A stretch of 64,000 bases of DNA from JAFGNV01 sp964612485 (GTDB taxonomy: Bacteria > Chloroflexota > Anaerolineae > 4572-78 > J111), in assembly GCA_964612485.1 (NCBI GenBank), contig CAZTFF010000016.1, positions 40,432 to 104,431 on the forward strand. Reading direction: 5' to 3'. The translations under genes were made by a program, and so were the position numbers. The notes under the pieces were generated by a model that made no database searches, was not told the origin of the DNA, and saw only the letters and a list, made by a program, of their open reading frames with translations. Position 1 is the stretch's first letter; each line of letters starts with the position of its first letter. This document shows positions 52,553 to 61,413 of this stretch, piece by piece.

Positions 52553-53753
52553 ATTGAGTCTCCTTTTCATTTTCCTTTTCGGTAAATGCCCAACGTAATA
52601 AGGGCGGGGTGACAATGGTAGTCACCAGTACCATCAATACCACCACGGTAAAGATATTATCGCTAATAACATGAGTAGTTCTCAAACCTATGCCGGCAAG
52701 GATCAGGCCAACTTCACCGCGAGAGATCATTCCGACTCCCACCCGCAACGACTCTTTCCAGCTCATATTCCCCAGTTTAGCGCCAAAACCGGCGCCGACT
52801 ACCTTGGAGACAATGGCTACCACGCAGATAACGGCGGCCAGGCCATAATCGTTGATGGAGAGAGAACTGATATCGGCGGATAAACCGATACTGACCAGGA
52901 AGATGGGTACAAAAAAGGAATACGCCATCGGATGGATGTTGTGTTCTATTTGGTGCTTGAGCGTACTACCCGACAGCGCCACCCCGGCAATAAAAGCCCC
53001 GGTGATAGCGGCCACGCCACCAATGGCCTCCGCCGCCCAGGCAAAAATCAAAAAACTGACAATGACCAGGTTGGTGACGGGGGCGCTGACAGGGACTTTT
53101 TCAACCCACCTGACGGCTCTGGGTAAAAGCCAGATCCCCAATACCGAAGCTCCCACCAGATAGATGGCGATCCGCACTACTATCCAGATCAGGCTGGTAA
53201 GATTGCCGGCCCCGCCCTGAGAAATGGCTATGAAGCCGGAAAATACAATAATGGCCAGCACATCGTCTACTACGGCCGCGCCCAGTAAGGTCATGCCTTC
53301 TCGACTGCGAAGTTTTCCCAATTCCATCAATGTTTGGGCAGAAATACTGACCGACGTGGCGCTTAAGACAATACCCACAAAGATAGCTTGCGAGAGACTG
53401 TAGCCAAAAGCCAGCACGGCTACCGCCCCCAGGATAATGGGAACTATTACTCCGGACGTGCCGGTCAGTGCTGCCGGTTTGCCGGTTTTGACAAGGTCCG
53501 AGAGTTGTGTTTCCAGACCTGCCACAAACATTAAAAAGATGACACCTAATTCGCCCAATGTGTGCAGGGTTTCACTGACATGGACTGATTCAAAATAGTG
53601 TATTCCAAATACATTTAATACCGACGGGCCAAGCAATAGACCCACTACCAGCCCCCCCAACACAGCCGGCTGGCCAATGCGGGTAGAGGCTATTCCTCCA
53701 AGTTTGGCCATAGAAATGACCAGGGCTAACGCTAATAATAATGGAACAATCAT
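52545..53753 (-). CDS. Cation:proton antiporter, CPA2 family (KefB/NapA-like)
   Basis: 402 residues with about 12 membrane spans. FVAGLETQLSDL, the ILSATSVSISAQTL unwound helix, a VVDDVLAI pair of aspartates (the ND/DD ion site) and MISRGEVGLILAGIGL are the family's key segments. It exchanges Na+ or K+ for H+ across the membrane. No C-terminal KTN/RCK domain is present; the PII-like gene overlapping its end may take that regulatory role. AGAGGAA stands before the ATG. Confidence 0.9.
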   Translation of the reverse strand: MIVPLLLALALVISMAKLGGIASTRIGQPAVLGGLVVGLLLGPSVLNVFGIHYFESVHVSETLHTLGELGVIFLMFVAGLETQLSDLVKTGKPAALTGTSGVIVPIILGAVAVLAFGYSLSQAIFVGIVLSATSVSISAQTLMELGKLRSREGMTLLGAAVVDDVLAIIVFSGFIAISQGGAGNLTSLIWIVVRIAIYLVGASVLGIWLLPRAVRWVEKVPVSAPVTNLVIVSFLIFAWAAEAIGGVAAITGAFIAGVALSGSTLKHQIEHNIHPMAYSFFVPIFLVSIGLSADISSLSINDYGLAAVICVVAIVSKVVGAGFGAKLGNMSWKESLRVGVGMISRGEVGLILAGIGLRTTHVISDNIFTVVVLMVLVTTIVTPPLLRWAFTEKENEKETQYA

Positions 53754-53786
53754 ATTTCCTCTGTGTAATGTAAGTTTATCTAATAG

Positions 53787-54506
53787 CTATCGAACGTCAA
53801 TTCGAATAACACAAGGTTCAGGGTAATTGCCAATGGAGTCTACAACCACCAACCTGAACTCGTATTCACCAGGCGGCACGGTATCAGAATTCCACGAGCC
53901 AAGCACCCCGTTTTGGACCGGATTATCATATCGCTGGATGAAGCTCCAATTGGGATCGCCGGGAACGCGGAACTCAAATTTATAATAATCAAAATTTTCA
54001 AGGGCCGCAGCCCCGCTGATTTGCACCATACCCGATACTTGCGCGCCGTTTCCCGGCTGGCTGATCATAGCGCCGGGGTTGGGACAACCGGACGGCGCGC
54101 CTTGAGATACTTCCGGTGTGGGGGTGGGCGTTTCTTCCACCACTACGGTTGGCGGCGGCAGCGGGGTTGGCGTAGGGGTAGGCGTGGGCAGCAAGGGCGG
54201 TGGCGTGGGAGTCGGCGGGAGTTCGAGCATAGGGGTGGGGGTGGGGGTATTTGGCGGCGGCGGCAGCATCGGGGGCGTTACAATGCTCAGATAATAAACG
54301 CCCAGCATCAGGGCTAAAACAACCATCAGGCCCAAAAAGGCGCGGTTCATGCGGCTGCGGGTGTTTTCTCGTTCCAGGGTAAAAATAGAGCGAGAACGAT
54401 CTTTTCGGGCCAGCCACATCAAACGCAAAAAGAAGAGGGCGATCAATCCTAAACCTATGTAAATCCATGTGTCAAAAGCGACAATGGGCCTGAGAAATTC
54501 TAGCAT
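53787..54506 (-). CDS. Membrane-anchored protein with Pro-Thr linker and beta domain
   Basis: 239 residues of no named family. Two membrane spans (WIYIGLGLIALFFLRLMWLA, then ALFLGLMVVLALMLGVYYLS) precede a Pro-Thr-rich stalk (~80-130). A C-terminal beta domain of Ig/Fn3 type follows (GAQVSGMVQISGAAALENFDYYKFEFRVPGD). It is probably displayed on the cell surface. The stalk type is shared with the subtilase and the LysM lipoprotein. It lies 33 bases upstream of the antiporter gene on the same strand. Confidence 0.7.
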   Translation of the reverse strand: MLEFLRPIVAFDTWIYIGLGLIALFFLRLMWLARKDRSRSIFTLERENTRSRMNRAFLGLMVVLALMLGVYYLSIVTPPMLPPPPNTPTPTPMLELPPTPTPPPLLPTPTPTPTPLPPPTVVVEETPTPTPEVSQGAPSGCPNPGAMISQPGNGAQVSGMVQISGAAALENFDYYKFEFRVPGDPNWSFIQRYDNPVQNGVLGSWNSDTVPPGEYEFRLVVVDSIGNYPEPCVIRIDVR

Positions 54507-54616
54507 ATGGGTTAAGTCATCCCCTGGTCAAAATTTTTTCCGGTATAATTGAACCTACAGAGTATACAAACAGGCAGAAATACAGGCAAATTATCTTTGT
54601 TCGATGAAACAAAAAA

Positions 54617-54647
54617 TGCAGAGCCGATCAATGATACTGACTCTGCA
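54617..54647 (-). terminator. Hairpin with minus-strand T-run
   Basis: TGCAGAG (54617-54623) pairs with CTCTGCA (54641-54647) across 17 bases; on the minus strand a run of T follows. It is about 200 bases after the recombinase gene. Confidence 0.5.
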
Positions 54648-54711
54648 AGGAGCGCCTTAAAAATTTGTAGTTGTCAGACCTTGCCAACAAACATATCTAT
54701 AATTTAACAAG

Positions 54712-54775
54712 ACCACCGACGACTGACGACCGACTGCCAAACTGCTACGGTGGTCTGTCGTCTGTCATCGATGGT
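54712..54775. repeat. Imperfect 23-bp inverted repeat (GAC-rich)
   Basis: ACCACCGACGACTGACGACC-type left arm (54712-54734) pairs with 54753-54775, about 18 of 23 bases matching. Dispersed GAC/GTC repeats of this kind are common filler. Confidence 0.55.
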
Positions 54776-54849
54776 CCGGTTGTCAAAAAACAAATTCGAT
54801 GATTGAATTAAGATCAAATAAAAAGGATGTCCGTTAGCAAGTTGGGAAA

Positions 54850-55740
54850 TTAACTTTCCCGGTTGATGTGGGTATACACCTGGGTGGTTGAAATGTTGGC
54901 GTGCCCCAATAATTTTTGAATATCCTGTAACGATTTCCCCTGGCTGAGTTTATGGGCCGCAAAAGAGTGGCGCAAGGTGTGGGGCGTTACCTGGGTAGAA
55001 ATGCCCACCTCTTCCACATAATGTTTGATGATGAGCCATAGTCCCTGGCGGGTCAGCCGCTGGCCGCGATTGTTCAAAAACAGGGCCGGTTCTTCTGGAT
55101 CGTTCAGCAATTGTTCCCGACCGTTCTTGATGTAATCTTGAAGGATTTTCAGAGTGGTTTCATCGGTGAGGGGAATTTCCCGTTCCCTGCTTCCGCCGCG
55201 CTTGCTGCGGACCAATACCGAACCATTGCCTTCGCCCAATTTCACATCGCTCACATCAAGCGAAACCAATTCTGTAACCCGCATTCCCGAAGCGTACAGC
55301 ATTTCCAGCAAGGCCAGGTCTCGCATGGCTTTGGTGCCGCTTTCTTTGGCCGGGGCCTGTAATAACCGTTCAATTTCACCGGGAGTCATTGCTTTGGGCA
55401 ACCGTTTCTTCACTTTGGGAGAATCCAGAGCAAAGGTGGGGTCGTCGGTGATAACGCCTTCGGCAACCAGAAAATGGAAAAAGGATTTGATAGCGGCTAC
55501 TTTGCGAGCAATGGTAGAAGAGGCGTAATCACCCCCGGTCTTTAGCCCTTCAATATAAGCGATAACCATTTCTTTAGTCACCTCGGCCCAATGATCCGGC
55601 CTTTCAGCTTCCGGGCCGGATTGCAGAAAGTCAAAGAACTGGTTGAGATCGTTCTGGTAAGCTGCAATTGTGTTTTCCGCGTATCTTTTTTCGGTTTCCA
55701 AAAAGTTTAGAAAGTCCTGAACTTTCTCTCTCATTGCCAA
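54850..55740 (-). CDS. xerD: Tyrosine recombinase XerD-like
   Basis: 296 residues. The N-terminal SAM-like DNA-binding domain (~1-95) is followed by the catalytic domain with R154 in SGMRVTE, K180 in RSKRGG, H254 and R257 in HTLRHSF, H280 in LLGHANIS and nucleophile Y289 in QVYTHIN. It resolves chromosome dimers or integrates mobile DNA. No attachment site or phage gene is near, so a housekeeping Xer role is more likely than an integrase. It is a single gene. Confidence 0.93.
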   Translation of the reverse strand: MAMREKVQDFLNFLETEKRYAENTIAAYQNDLNQFFDFLQSGPEAERPDHWAEVTKEMVIAYIEGLKTGGDYASSTIARKVAAIKSFFHFLVAEGVITDDPTFALDSPKVKKRLPKAMTPGEIERLLQAPAKESGTKAMRDLALLEMLYASGMRVTELVSLDVSDVKLGEGNGSVLVRSKRGGSREREIPLTDETTLKILQDYIKNGREQLLNDPEEPALFLNNRGQRLTRQGLWLIIKHYVEEVGISTQVTPHTLRHSFAAHKLSQGKSLQDIQKLLGHANISTTQVYTHINRES

Positions 55741-56050
55741 CTCCTTACGCCAATCTGATAATCAACAGATAGAATGCAGGATTTCGGGTTGTTTTTACAT
55801 AAACTACGGCAGAAGAAGCTTGTTGACCCTTGTTGGGCATTCTCCCCAATTTTACGGTACCAGTTATTAATGCTTAACGGTGTGGGTACGGTTAGAACAG
55901 ACTAAAACCGGTTGTTTGTAAATGGCCCAGCCAACAACTATTTTTCTGGTAGATGGCTCAAGCAATACAGGATAACCAGGGGAATTAACTTACCCCATTT
56001 TACCAGACCTTTCCATAACTATCAAGTCAATCATTAACAATTTTGCATAA
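55741..56050. other. 310-bp gene-free stretch
   Basis: It separates the XerD-like gene from the PAC2 gene. I see no reading frame, hairpin or promoter of note. Confidence 0.5.
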
Positions 56051-56968
56051 TCATTCATCGTCAAACAGATCGCCCAATTCTCGTTCCCAAACATCGTCCA
56101 GGGGCATAAATGTCATCTCAACAAATTCTTTGCCCAGTTTGTCTATATACTCTTTGACATTGAGCTGGGGGATTTCTTTTTCCAATTCTTCGACTTTTTC
56201 CGTCATTGACTCGATCAAATCCGCGCTCTCTTGTTGCAATTCTGTCAGGTCAACCCCCAGATCAAACATATGGTTTATGCGCCGCATCAGATCATACCAG
56301 GCTTTAAAATCGGTTTCTATTCTGATACCCGGCTGCTGCGACAGGGAAATCTGCCCAAAATCGTAAGAGGGCACAAAGGCGTAAAAAACAAAAAATTCGG
56401 TTTCTCGATGTTCGGCTCGATCAACCAAATAGGTGCCAATTGTCGAGCCGCCCTCGTAGTTGGATAATTTTACGGCGTAGTTGGAAAGGTCTTGTTTCAT
56501 CGACCGCAAACTGTAAGCGCACGAAATTTCCCGATCTTTTTCATACGGCATGGGGCCGTACACGCCGCCAACCGCGGCCACACGTTTTACGTTCAAGGCA
56601 TCGGTCAGGTCGAAAAACGCTTCCGCGTAACGCTCTTCGTTCATATGGGGTTCATCGCCCATAAAAATTACCAGCCCCTTTTTTTCATCACCGGTATAGT
56701 AAATCTCATTCTTGCGGTGTTCGATTTCTTGGCGATAGCCGTCTTCAAGCTTTATTTCGGGGCGCAGCAGGTGGTGCGTGCCCGGAATCTGAAAGAGATA
56801 AAAACCGTCGGGCTTGATGCGGCCAATTTTGCGGGCCGAGGTTTTATTAATGAGATAAGCGGGAAGTTCGGAAGATATAGAGCCGGCATCGGCCCACTGA
56901 CGCCAGCCCGCAATCATATATATTTCTTCGGCTTCAGGTTTTTCCCACAATTCAATTAGCGTATCCAT
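56051..56968 (-). CDS. PAC2-family protein
   Basis: 305 residues of the PAC2 fold: IYMIAGWRQWADAGSISSELPAYLI at the N-terminus, GLVIFMGDEPHM, VAAVGGVYGPMP, and a helical C-terminal tail with a leucine-rich coil (LQQESADLIESMTEKVEELEKEI). PAC2 proteins are related to proteasome-assembly chaperones and purine-nucleoside-phosphorylase-like folds; bacterial roles are unknown. Start: ATG at 56968 after GGGAGG, although the frame is open to 56998. It stands alone. Confidence 0.82.
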   Translation of the reverse strand: MDTLIELWEKPEAEEIYMIAGWRQWADAGSISSELPAYLINKTSARKIGRIKPDGFYLFQIPGTHHLLRPEIKLEDGYRQEIEHRKNEIYYTGDEKKGLVIFMGDEPHMNEERYAEAFFDLTDALNVKRVAAVGGVYGPMPYEKDREISCAYSLRSMKQDLSNYAVKLSNYEGGSTIGTYLVDRAEHRETEFFVFYAFVPSYDFGQISLSQQPGIRIETDFKAWYDLMRRINHMFDLGVDLTELQQESADLIESMTEKVEELEKEIPQLNVKEYIDKLGKEFVEMTFMPLDDVWERELGDLFDDE

Positions 56969-57293
56969 CGATAGCCTCCCGGTTGATAATACGATCACGC
57001 TGTTTTGGCAACAACGCCTACTAATAGCTTACCTTTAAATGCACAAAGAGTAAAGAGAGACGGCTTCTTTTACATAATTTTGTATTTTCTCAATAATCTG
57101 GAACAGAGTTGGTTGAGCCTGTCGAAACCAACGGTCTTCGACAGGCTCAGACCTCGTTCCCCCAAAGTATTGAGAAGACACATGATTTTTTGACACGCCC
57201 GCTCTATTTGGTATCTTTTTACCTGAGAATGGAGCGTGGTATAATTCGGGGATGAATTTATCTTCGATATTGATGTAAAAGGAGCTATGGCCT
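56969..57293. other. 325-bp gene-free stretch
   Basis: It holds the REP-like palindrome at 57114-57149 and, near its end, AAAAGGAG (57277-57284) for the LysM lipoprotein gene. Otherwise nothing evident. Confidence 0.6.
57114..57149. repeat. REP-like palindrome, 13-bp arms
   Basis: TGAGCCTGTCGAA and its exact reverse complement around a 10-base loop ACCAACGGTC. It is the same kind as the 24123-24162 palindrome (CTTCGGCAAGCTCAG arms, loop starting CCAACG). Confidence 0.75.
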
Positions 57294-58271
57294 GTGCCTA
57301 AATATATTGTGGGGGGAATCCTGATCTGGCTGCTGGCCGGCTGCGGGCAGGTTCTCACCCCAACTCCCGATGCCACGATCACACCGTCAACCGCTATTGC
57401 CCCGGCCTCTACCGCCACGCCGACCCGCACGCCGCAGCCAACAGCAACACCACGCCCGGCCACGCCGATTGCTTCACCAACGCCTACCACAACCCCCACA
57501 CCCGTGATCTATATTATCCAATCGGGCGATACGTTACTCGATGTAGCTATTCGCTTTGACACCACCACCGATGCCATTCAAGATACCAACGGCATTGTAG
57601 ACCCCCGCCTGCTGCAAATTGGCCAGGAAATAATTATTCCGCCGCCGAAGGGGGACCCCAACGACCCGCCCACGCCGACCCCCACCCCGCCCCCGCTAAC
57701 GGTTGAGGCCATAAACTTTTTAGAAACCCCACAAGATACGTTATGGTGTGTGGGCAGGGTGAGCAACCCCGGCGCCGACCCCTTGTCCGAAGTGGTGGTG
57801 GAGGCTTCCTTGTTTGACGGCAGCGGGCTGCTGCTGGCCAGAGCCGCCGCTTTTGTTCAACTGGATGTGATCCCGCCGGGAGAAGCCGTGCCGTTTGCCG
57901 TACTCTTTGAAGACCCGCCCGGCAGCTTTGCCCAGTACCACGTGGCCGCTGTCTCCGGCATTCCCATCTCGGATCAGGCGCGCTATTATTTTGACCTGGA
58001 AGCCTTTGACGTGCAGGGCGCGCAACAGGATATTGACACCTACCGGCTCGAAGGGCAGTTGCGCAACCGGGGAACACAGGATGTGGAGTCTATTCGCCTG
58101 GTGGCCGTGGTTTATGATGAAAACAACAAAGTTCTGGCCCAGCGGCAGGCCGATCTGGCGGTTGAACGCCTCAAAGCGGGCGCGATCACGCCCTTTGAAA
58201 TGGACCTGATCGTTCCTCACGGCGTGGTTGATGATTACGAGGTATTGGTTCAGGGCCTTAAAGTAGAGTAA
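57294..58271 (+). CDS. LysM-domain lipoprotein
   Basis: 325 residues. A lipobox signal peptide (LLAGC, Cys17), then a long Thr/Pro-rich stalk, one LysM peptidoglycan-binding domain (IQSGDTLLDVAIRFDTT...LQIGQEIIIPPP, ~79-122), a second Pro-Thr linker, and a C-terminal beta module with an FxxAM/CARDB feel. It should anchor at the outer face and bind cell wall. The start is GTG at 57294, ten bases after AAGGAG. An ATG closer to the ribosome site opens only four codons before a stop. Confidence 0.82.
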   Translation: MPKYIVGGILIWLLAGCGQVLTPTPDATITPSTAIAPASTATPTRTPQPTATPRPATPIASPTPTTTPTPVIYIIQSGDTLLDVAIRFDTTTDAIQDTNGIVDPRLLQIGQEIIIPPPKGDPNDPPTPTPTPPPLTVEAINFLETPQDTLWCVGRVSNPGADPLSEVVVEASLFDGSGLLLARAAAFVQLDVIPPGEAVPFAVLFEDPPGSFAQYHVAAVSGIPISDQARYYFDLEAFDVQGAQQDIDTYRLEGQLRNRGTQDVESIRLVAVVYDENNKVLAQRQADLAVERLKAGAITPFEMDLIVPHGVVDDYEVLVQGLKVE

Positions 58272-58518
58272 GGACGCAGCAAAGTAGAGGGCGTTGTTTC
58301 GCGCTACTCTGGATGCTACCTGGTTATCAAACGACGAATTAAGCATAATCGGTAATTAGTACCTTCGCTCTGTTGTTGCCTGATTTAAAAACATTTATAC
58401 TAAGAAACGGATGGCAGCGACCAGAAATGGATTATTCCCTCCTGCTCTGGGCGGCTGTCTCGCTGCTCCGTGCCCCGGCCCTATTTTTTTCGACAAGCGG
58501 CACTGGAAGGCCTATGAA

Positions 58519-61413
58519 ATGAATCAAACATCCTCCGCACAGTGGACAGAAACCGAACTTCAAGCAATCAAAAAAATGTTCAACCAACTGGCTCCGATGG
58601 CGTGCGACGGTATTCTTGTCCACAATAAAATCAAAATTTTGCAGGTTGACCCCCAATTGGCCGACATTTTTGGATACCCGCCGCCGGAATTAGTGGGGCA
58701 AACCTTGCTGGCCCTGTCTATCCCTGAAGGCCGCGATATTATTATGAAAAATACGCTGTTAGGGTCCGAACGCCCTTACATCGTGATTGGCCAACTCAGA
58801 GACAAAGGGAGCGCTCACATTCCGCTTGAGTTCTTCAGCCGGTCGCTCACCTATCAAGGCCGCTCCCTCCAGGTGACGGGCGTCCGAAAAATAGTTGAAC
58901 AATCTTTGGACTCGGCGCGGGAAGCCCTCCATCAGGCCAAACAGGAATTAGAAACGGCGAAACGAAGCGGCAGTACAACCCAACTGCGCTATTCCAACGA
59001 ACGTTTGCGGCTCGAATTGGACGAGCGGGTTCAGATGGAAACCCAACTGCGAGACCGGGCGCAGCAGCAGGCCGCCGTTGCCGAACTGGGCCAGCGCGCC
59101 CTGGTGGGCACCGATCTTGACCTGCTAATGGAAGAAGCCGTCTCGCTGGCGGCACAAACACTCCGAGTAGAGTATACCAAAATCCAAGAATTAACCAGCG
59201 ATAGTAATCATATCCGCGTTAAAGCAGGGGTTGGTTGGCGCAATGATACTGCGGCGCGCGCCGTTGCCAAAGTAAACAACGACTCCCAGGCCGGTTACAC
59301 CCTGTTTTCCAGCGGGCCGGTTATTGTTGAAGACCTGGCTGCCGAAACCCGGTTCAAGCCGTCCACCCTGTTGCAAGAACACGGTGTGGTAAGCGGCATG
59401 AGCGTTATTATCTATGGCCGCGAAAAACCATTTGGCGTGCTGGGCGCGCACACTACCAGCATGCGTAATTTTACGGAAGATGATGTGCATTTTCTGCAAG
59501 CGGTAGCCAATGTTTTAGGAACCGCCATAGAAAATACGCGGCTGCACCAGGAAACCCTAAAACGCGCCGAACAATTGGCCGTGCTGAATGAATTAGACCG
59601 GGCCATTACCACCAGCCTGCGCCTGAGCGATATTTATCACGCCTTTACGCAGTACGCCAACCGGCTCGTTCCGTACGATTGCACCTCGATCACCCTGCTG
59701 GAAAACAACCAGATACGGGTTTCATACACGCTCGAAGAAAAAGATCAAACGATATTTCCGCCGGATGCCACCATTCCGCGTGAAGGGTCGGCGATTGGTT
59801 GGGTGGTTGAAGAAAGACAGCCCTTATTACGCCACGATATTTCTCGGGAGATACTTTTTGCCGAAGACGAGAGGCTGATCGCCGGCGGAATCCGGTCGAG
59901 CATGATCATGCCGCTGCGAGTCAAGGGGCAGGTGCTGGGCACGTGGAATATCGGCAGCAAACAGGTGGGAACTTATACGCCGGATGATCTGGAAGTGACA
60001 CAACTGATGGCCGACCAACTGGCCATTGCCCTTGAGAACGCCCGGCTGTTTCAGAAAGCCCGCCAGGAAATAACGGAGCGTCAGCGGGCCGAGAAGGAAT
60101 TGGCCCAGGAACGCGCCATGCTGACCGAACGCGTGGCCGAGCGCACCATGGATCTCATGGCCGCCAACGAAGAACTGGCCCGCGCCGCCCGCCTGAAAGA
60201 TGAGTTTCTGGCCAGCATGAGCCACGAGCTTCGCACGCCGTTAACCGCCGTATTGGGTATGGCCGAAATTTTAAAGATGGAAGCGTACGGGCCCCTCACC
60301 GAACAACAGTCTAAATCAATTGATGTTATTGACGAAAGCGGCCGTCACCTGCTGGCCCTGATCAATGATATTTTGGATCTCTCCAAAATAGAAGCGGATA
60401 AACTGGATTTGGAGTTTGATCTGGCGCCCGTCCAGACGGTCTGCCAGAGCAGCCTGCAATTCATCAAACAAACCGCCGCTAAAAAAGAAATTGAGGTGTC
60501 GTTTGAGCAGGACCCCGCCGTCACCGTGATCGAGGCCGATGAACGCCGCTTTAAACAAATATTGGTGAACCTGTTAAGCAATGCCGTAAAATTTACGCCC
60601 GACGGCGGGCAGGTGGGCCTGGAAGTGACGGGCGATCCAGAAGAACAGCAAATTCATTTTTCAGTGTGGGATACCGGCATCGGTATTGCGCCTGAAGACA
60701 GGGAGCGGCTCTTCCAACCCTTTGTGCAACTGGATAGCAAACTGGCACGCCAATATTCGGGCACCGGCCTGGGGCTGGCGCTGGTCCATCGGATGACCCA
60801 ACTGCATCAAGGGTCGCTCTCGCTGGAAAGCGAGCCGGGCCAAGGCAGCCGCTTTACCGTATCATTCCCCTGGCCCGCAGACCCATCCGCCCCAACAGCC
60901 CAGGCTCCGGCTGCAACGGATCAGCAAAAAACAGACGCTTTGACTGATCCCATCATTGAAAATGTAATTCCTGAAAGAATATTTGCCAAGGATGATCAAA
61001 ATGATCCACCGGCGCGGCCCAATGCCAGGCGCGTGCTTCTGGCCGAGGACGAATACACCACCATCCTGCTGGTAACCGACTATCTAAAACTGGTTGGATA
61101 CGAAGTGATTTCAGCCGAGAACGGCGTAGAAGCGCTGGAACGGGCAAAAGCGGAGCACCCCCACATCATTTTGATGGATATTCAAATGCCAAAAATGGAT
61201 GGGGTGGACGTGATCCGCCACCTCCGCGCCGATGAAACCATGAAAGATGTGCCCATTATTGCGCTCACCGCCCTGGCAATGCCGGGCGACCGGGAAAAAT
61301 GTCTGGCCGCCGGGGCGAACGATTATATCAGCAAACCCATTGATCTGAGCAAACTGGCCAGAGCTATCGAAAAACAACTTGCCTCTGGCTCCACCAACGA
61401 GGAACCCTTGTGA
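58519..61413 (+). CDS. Hybrid sensor histidine kinase (PAS-GAF-GAF-HisKA-ATPase-REC)
   Basis: About 964 residues, no membrane spans. A PAS domain (~16-130) and coiled linker are followed by two GAF domains (~210-350, ~370-520), HisKA with H569 in SHELRTP, an ATPase domain (NLLSNAVKF, DTGIGI, GTGLGLALV) and a C-terminal receiver with D887 in LMDIQMP and a lysine in YISKPI. It should pass phosphate from His to its own Asp, then on to another protein. The start at ATG 58519 follows GGAAGG; the frame is open from 58411. Its end overlaps the receiver-cyclase gene (GTGA). Confidence 0.88.
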   Translation: MNQTSSAQWTETELQAIKKMFNQLAPMACDGILVHNKIKILQVDPQLADIFGYPPPELVGQTLLALSIPEGRDIIMKNTLLGSERPYIVIGQLRDKGSAHIPLEFFSRSLTYQGRSLQVTGVRKIVEQSLDSAREALHQAKQELETAKRSGSTTQLRYSNERLRLELDERVQMETQLRDRAQQQAAVAELGQRALVGTDLDLLMEEAVSLAAQTLRVEYTKIQELTSDSNHIRVKAGVGWRNDTAARAVAKVNNDSQAGYTLFSSGPVIVEDLAAETRFKPSTLLQEHGVVSGMSVIIYGREKPFGVLGAHTTSMRNFTEDDVHFLQAVANVLGTAIENTRLHQETLKRAEQLAVLNELDRAITTSLRLSDIYHAFTQYANRLVPYDCTSITLLENNQIRVSYTLEEKDQTIFPPDATIPREGSAIGWVVEERQPLLRHDISREILFAEDERLIAGGIRSSMIMPLRVKGQVLGTWNIGSKQVGTYTPDDLEVTQLMADQLAIALENARLFQKARQEITERQRAEKELAQERAMLTERVAERTMDLMAANEELARAARLKDEFLASMSHELRTPLTAVLGMAEILKMEAYGPLTEQQSKSIDVIDESGRHLLALINDILDLSKIEADKLDLEFDLAPVQTVCQSSLQFIKQTAAKKEIEVSFEQDPAVTVIEADERRFKQILVNLLSNAVKFTPDGGQVGLEVTGDPEEQQIHFSVWDTGIGIAPEDRERLFQPFVQLDSKLARQYSGTGLGLALVHRMTQLHQGSLSLESEPGQGSRFTVSFPWPADPSAPTAQAPAATDQQKTDALTDPIIENVIPERIFAKDDQNDPPARPNARRVLLAEDEYTTILLVTDYLKLVGYEVISAENGVEALERAKAEHPHIILMDIQMPKMDGVDVIRHLRADETMKDVPIIALTALAMPGDREKCLAAGANDYISKPIDLSKLARAIEKQLASGSTNEEPL

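Larger units (their letters stand above)
54507..54849. other. 343-bp gene-free stretch
   Basis: It holds a terminator-like hairpin (54617-54647) and an imperfect inverted repeat (54712-54775). No reading frame of substance. Confidence 0.6.

Noticed and set aside
54850..55740. XerD-like protein as integrase of a mobile island
   Set aside because: No direct repeats acting as attachment sites, no tRNA end and no phage or plasmid genes nearby.
57287..57301. ATG GCC TGT GCC TAA right after the ribosome site of the LysM lipoprotein gene
   Set aside because: Four codons only. It may compete with the GTG start, but nothing shows it is used.
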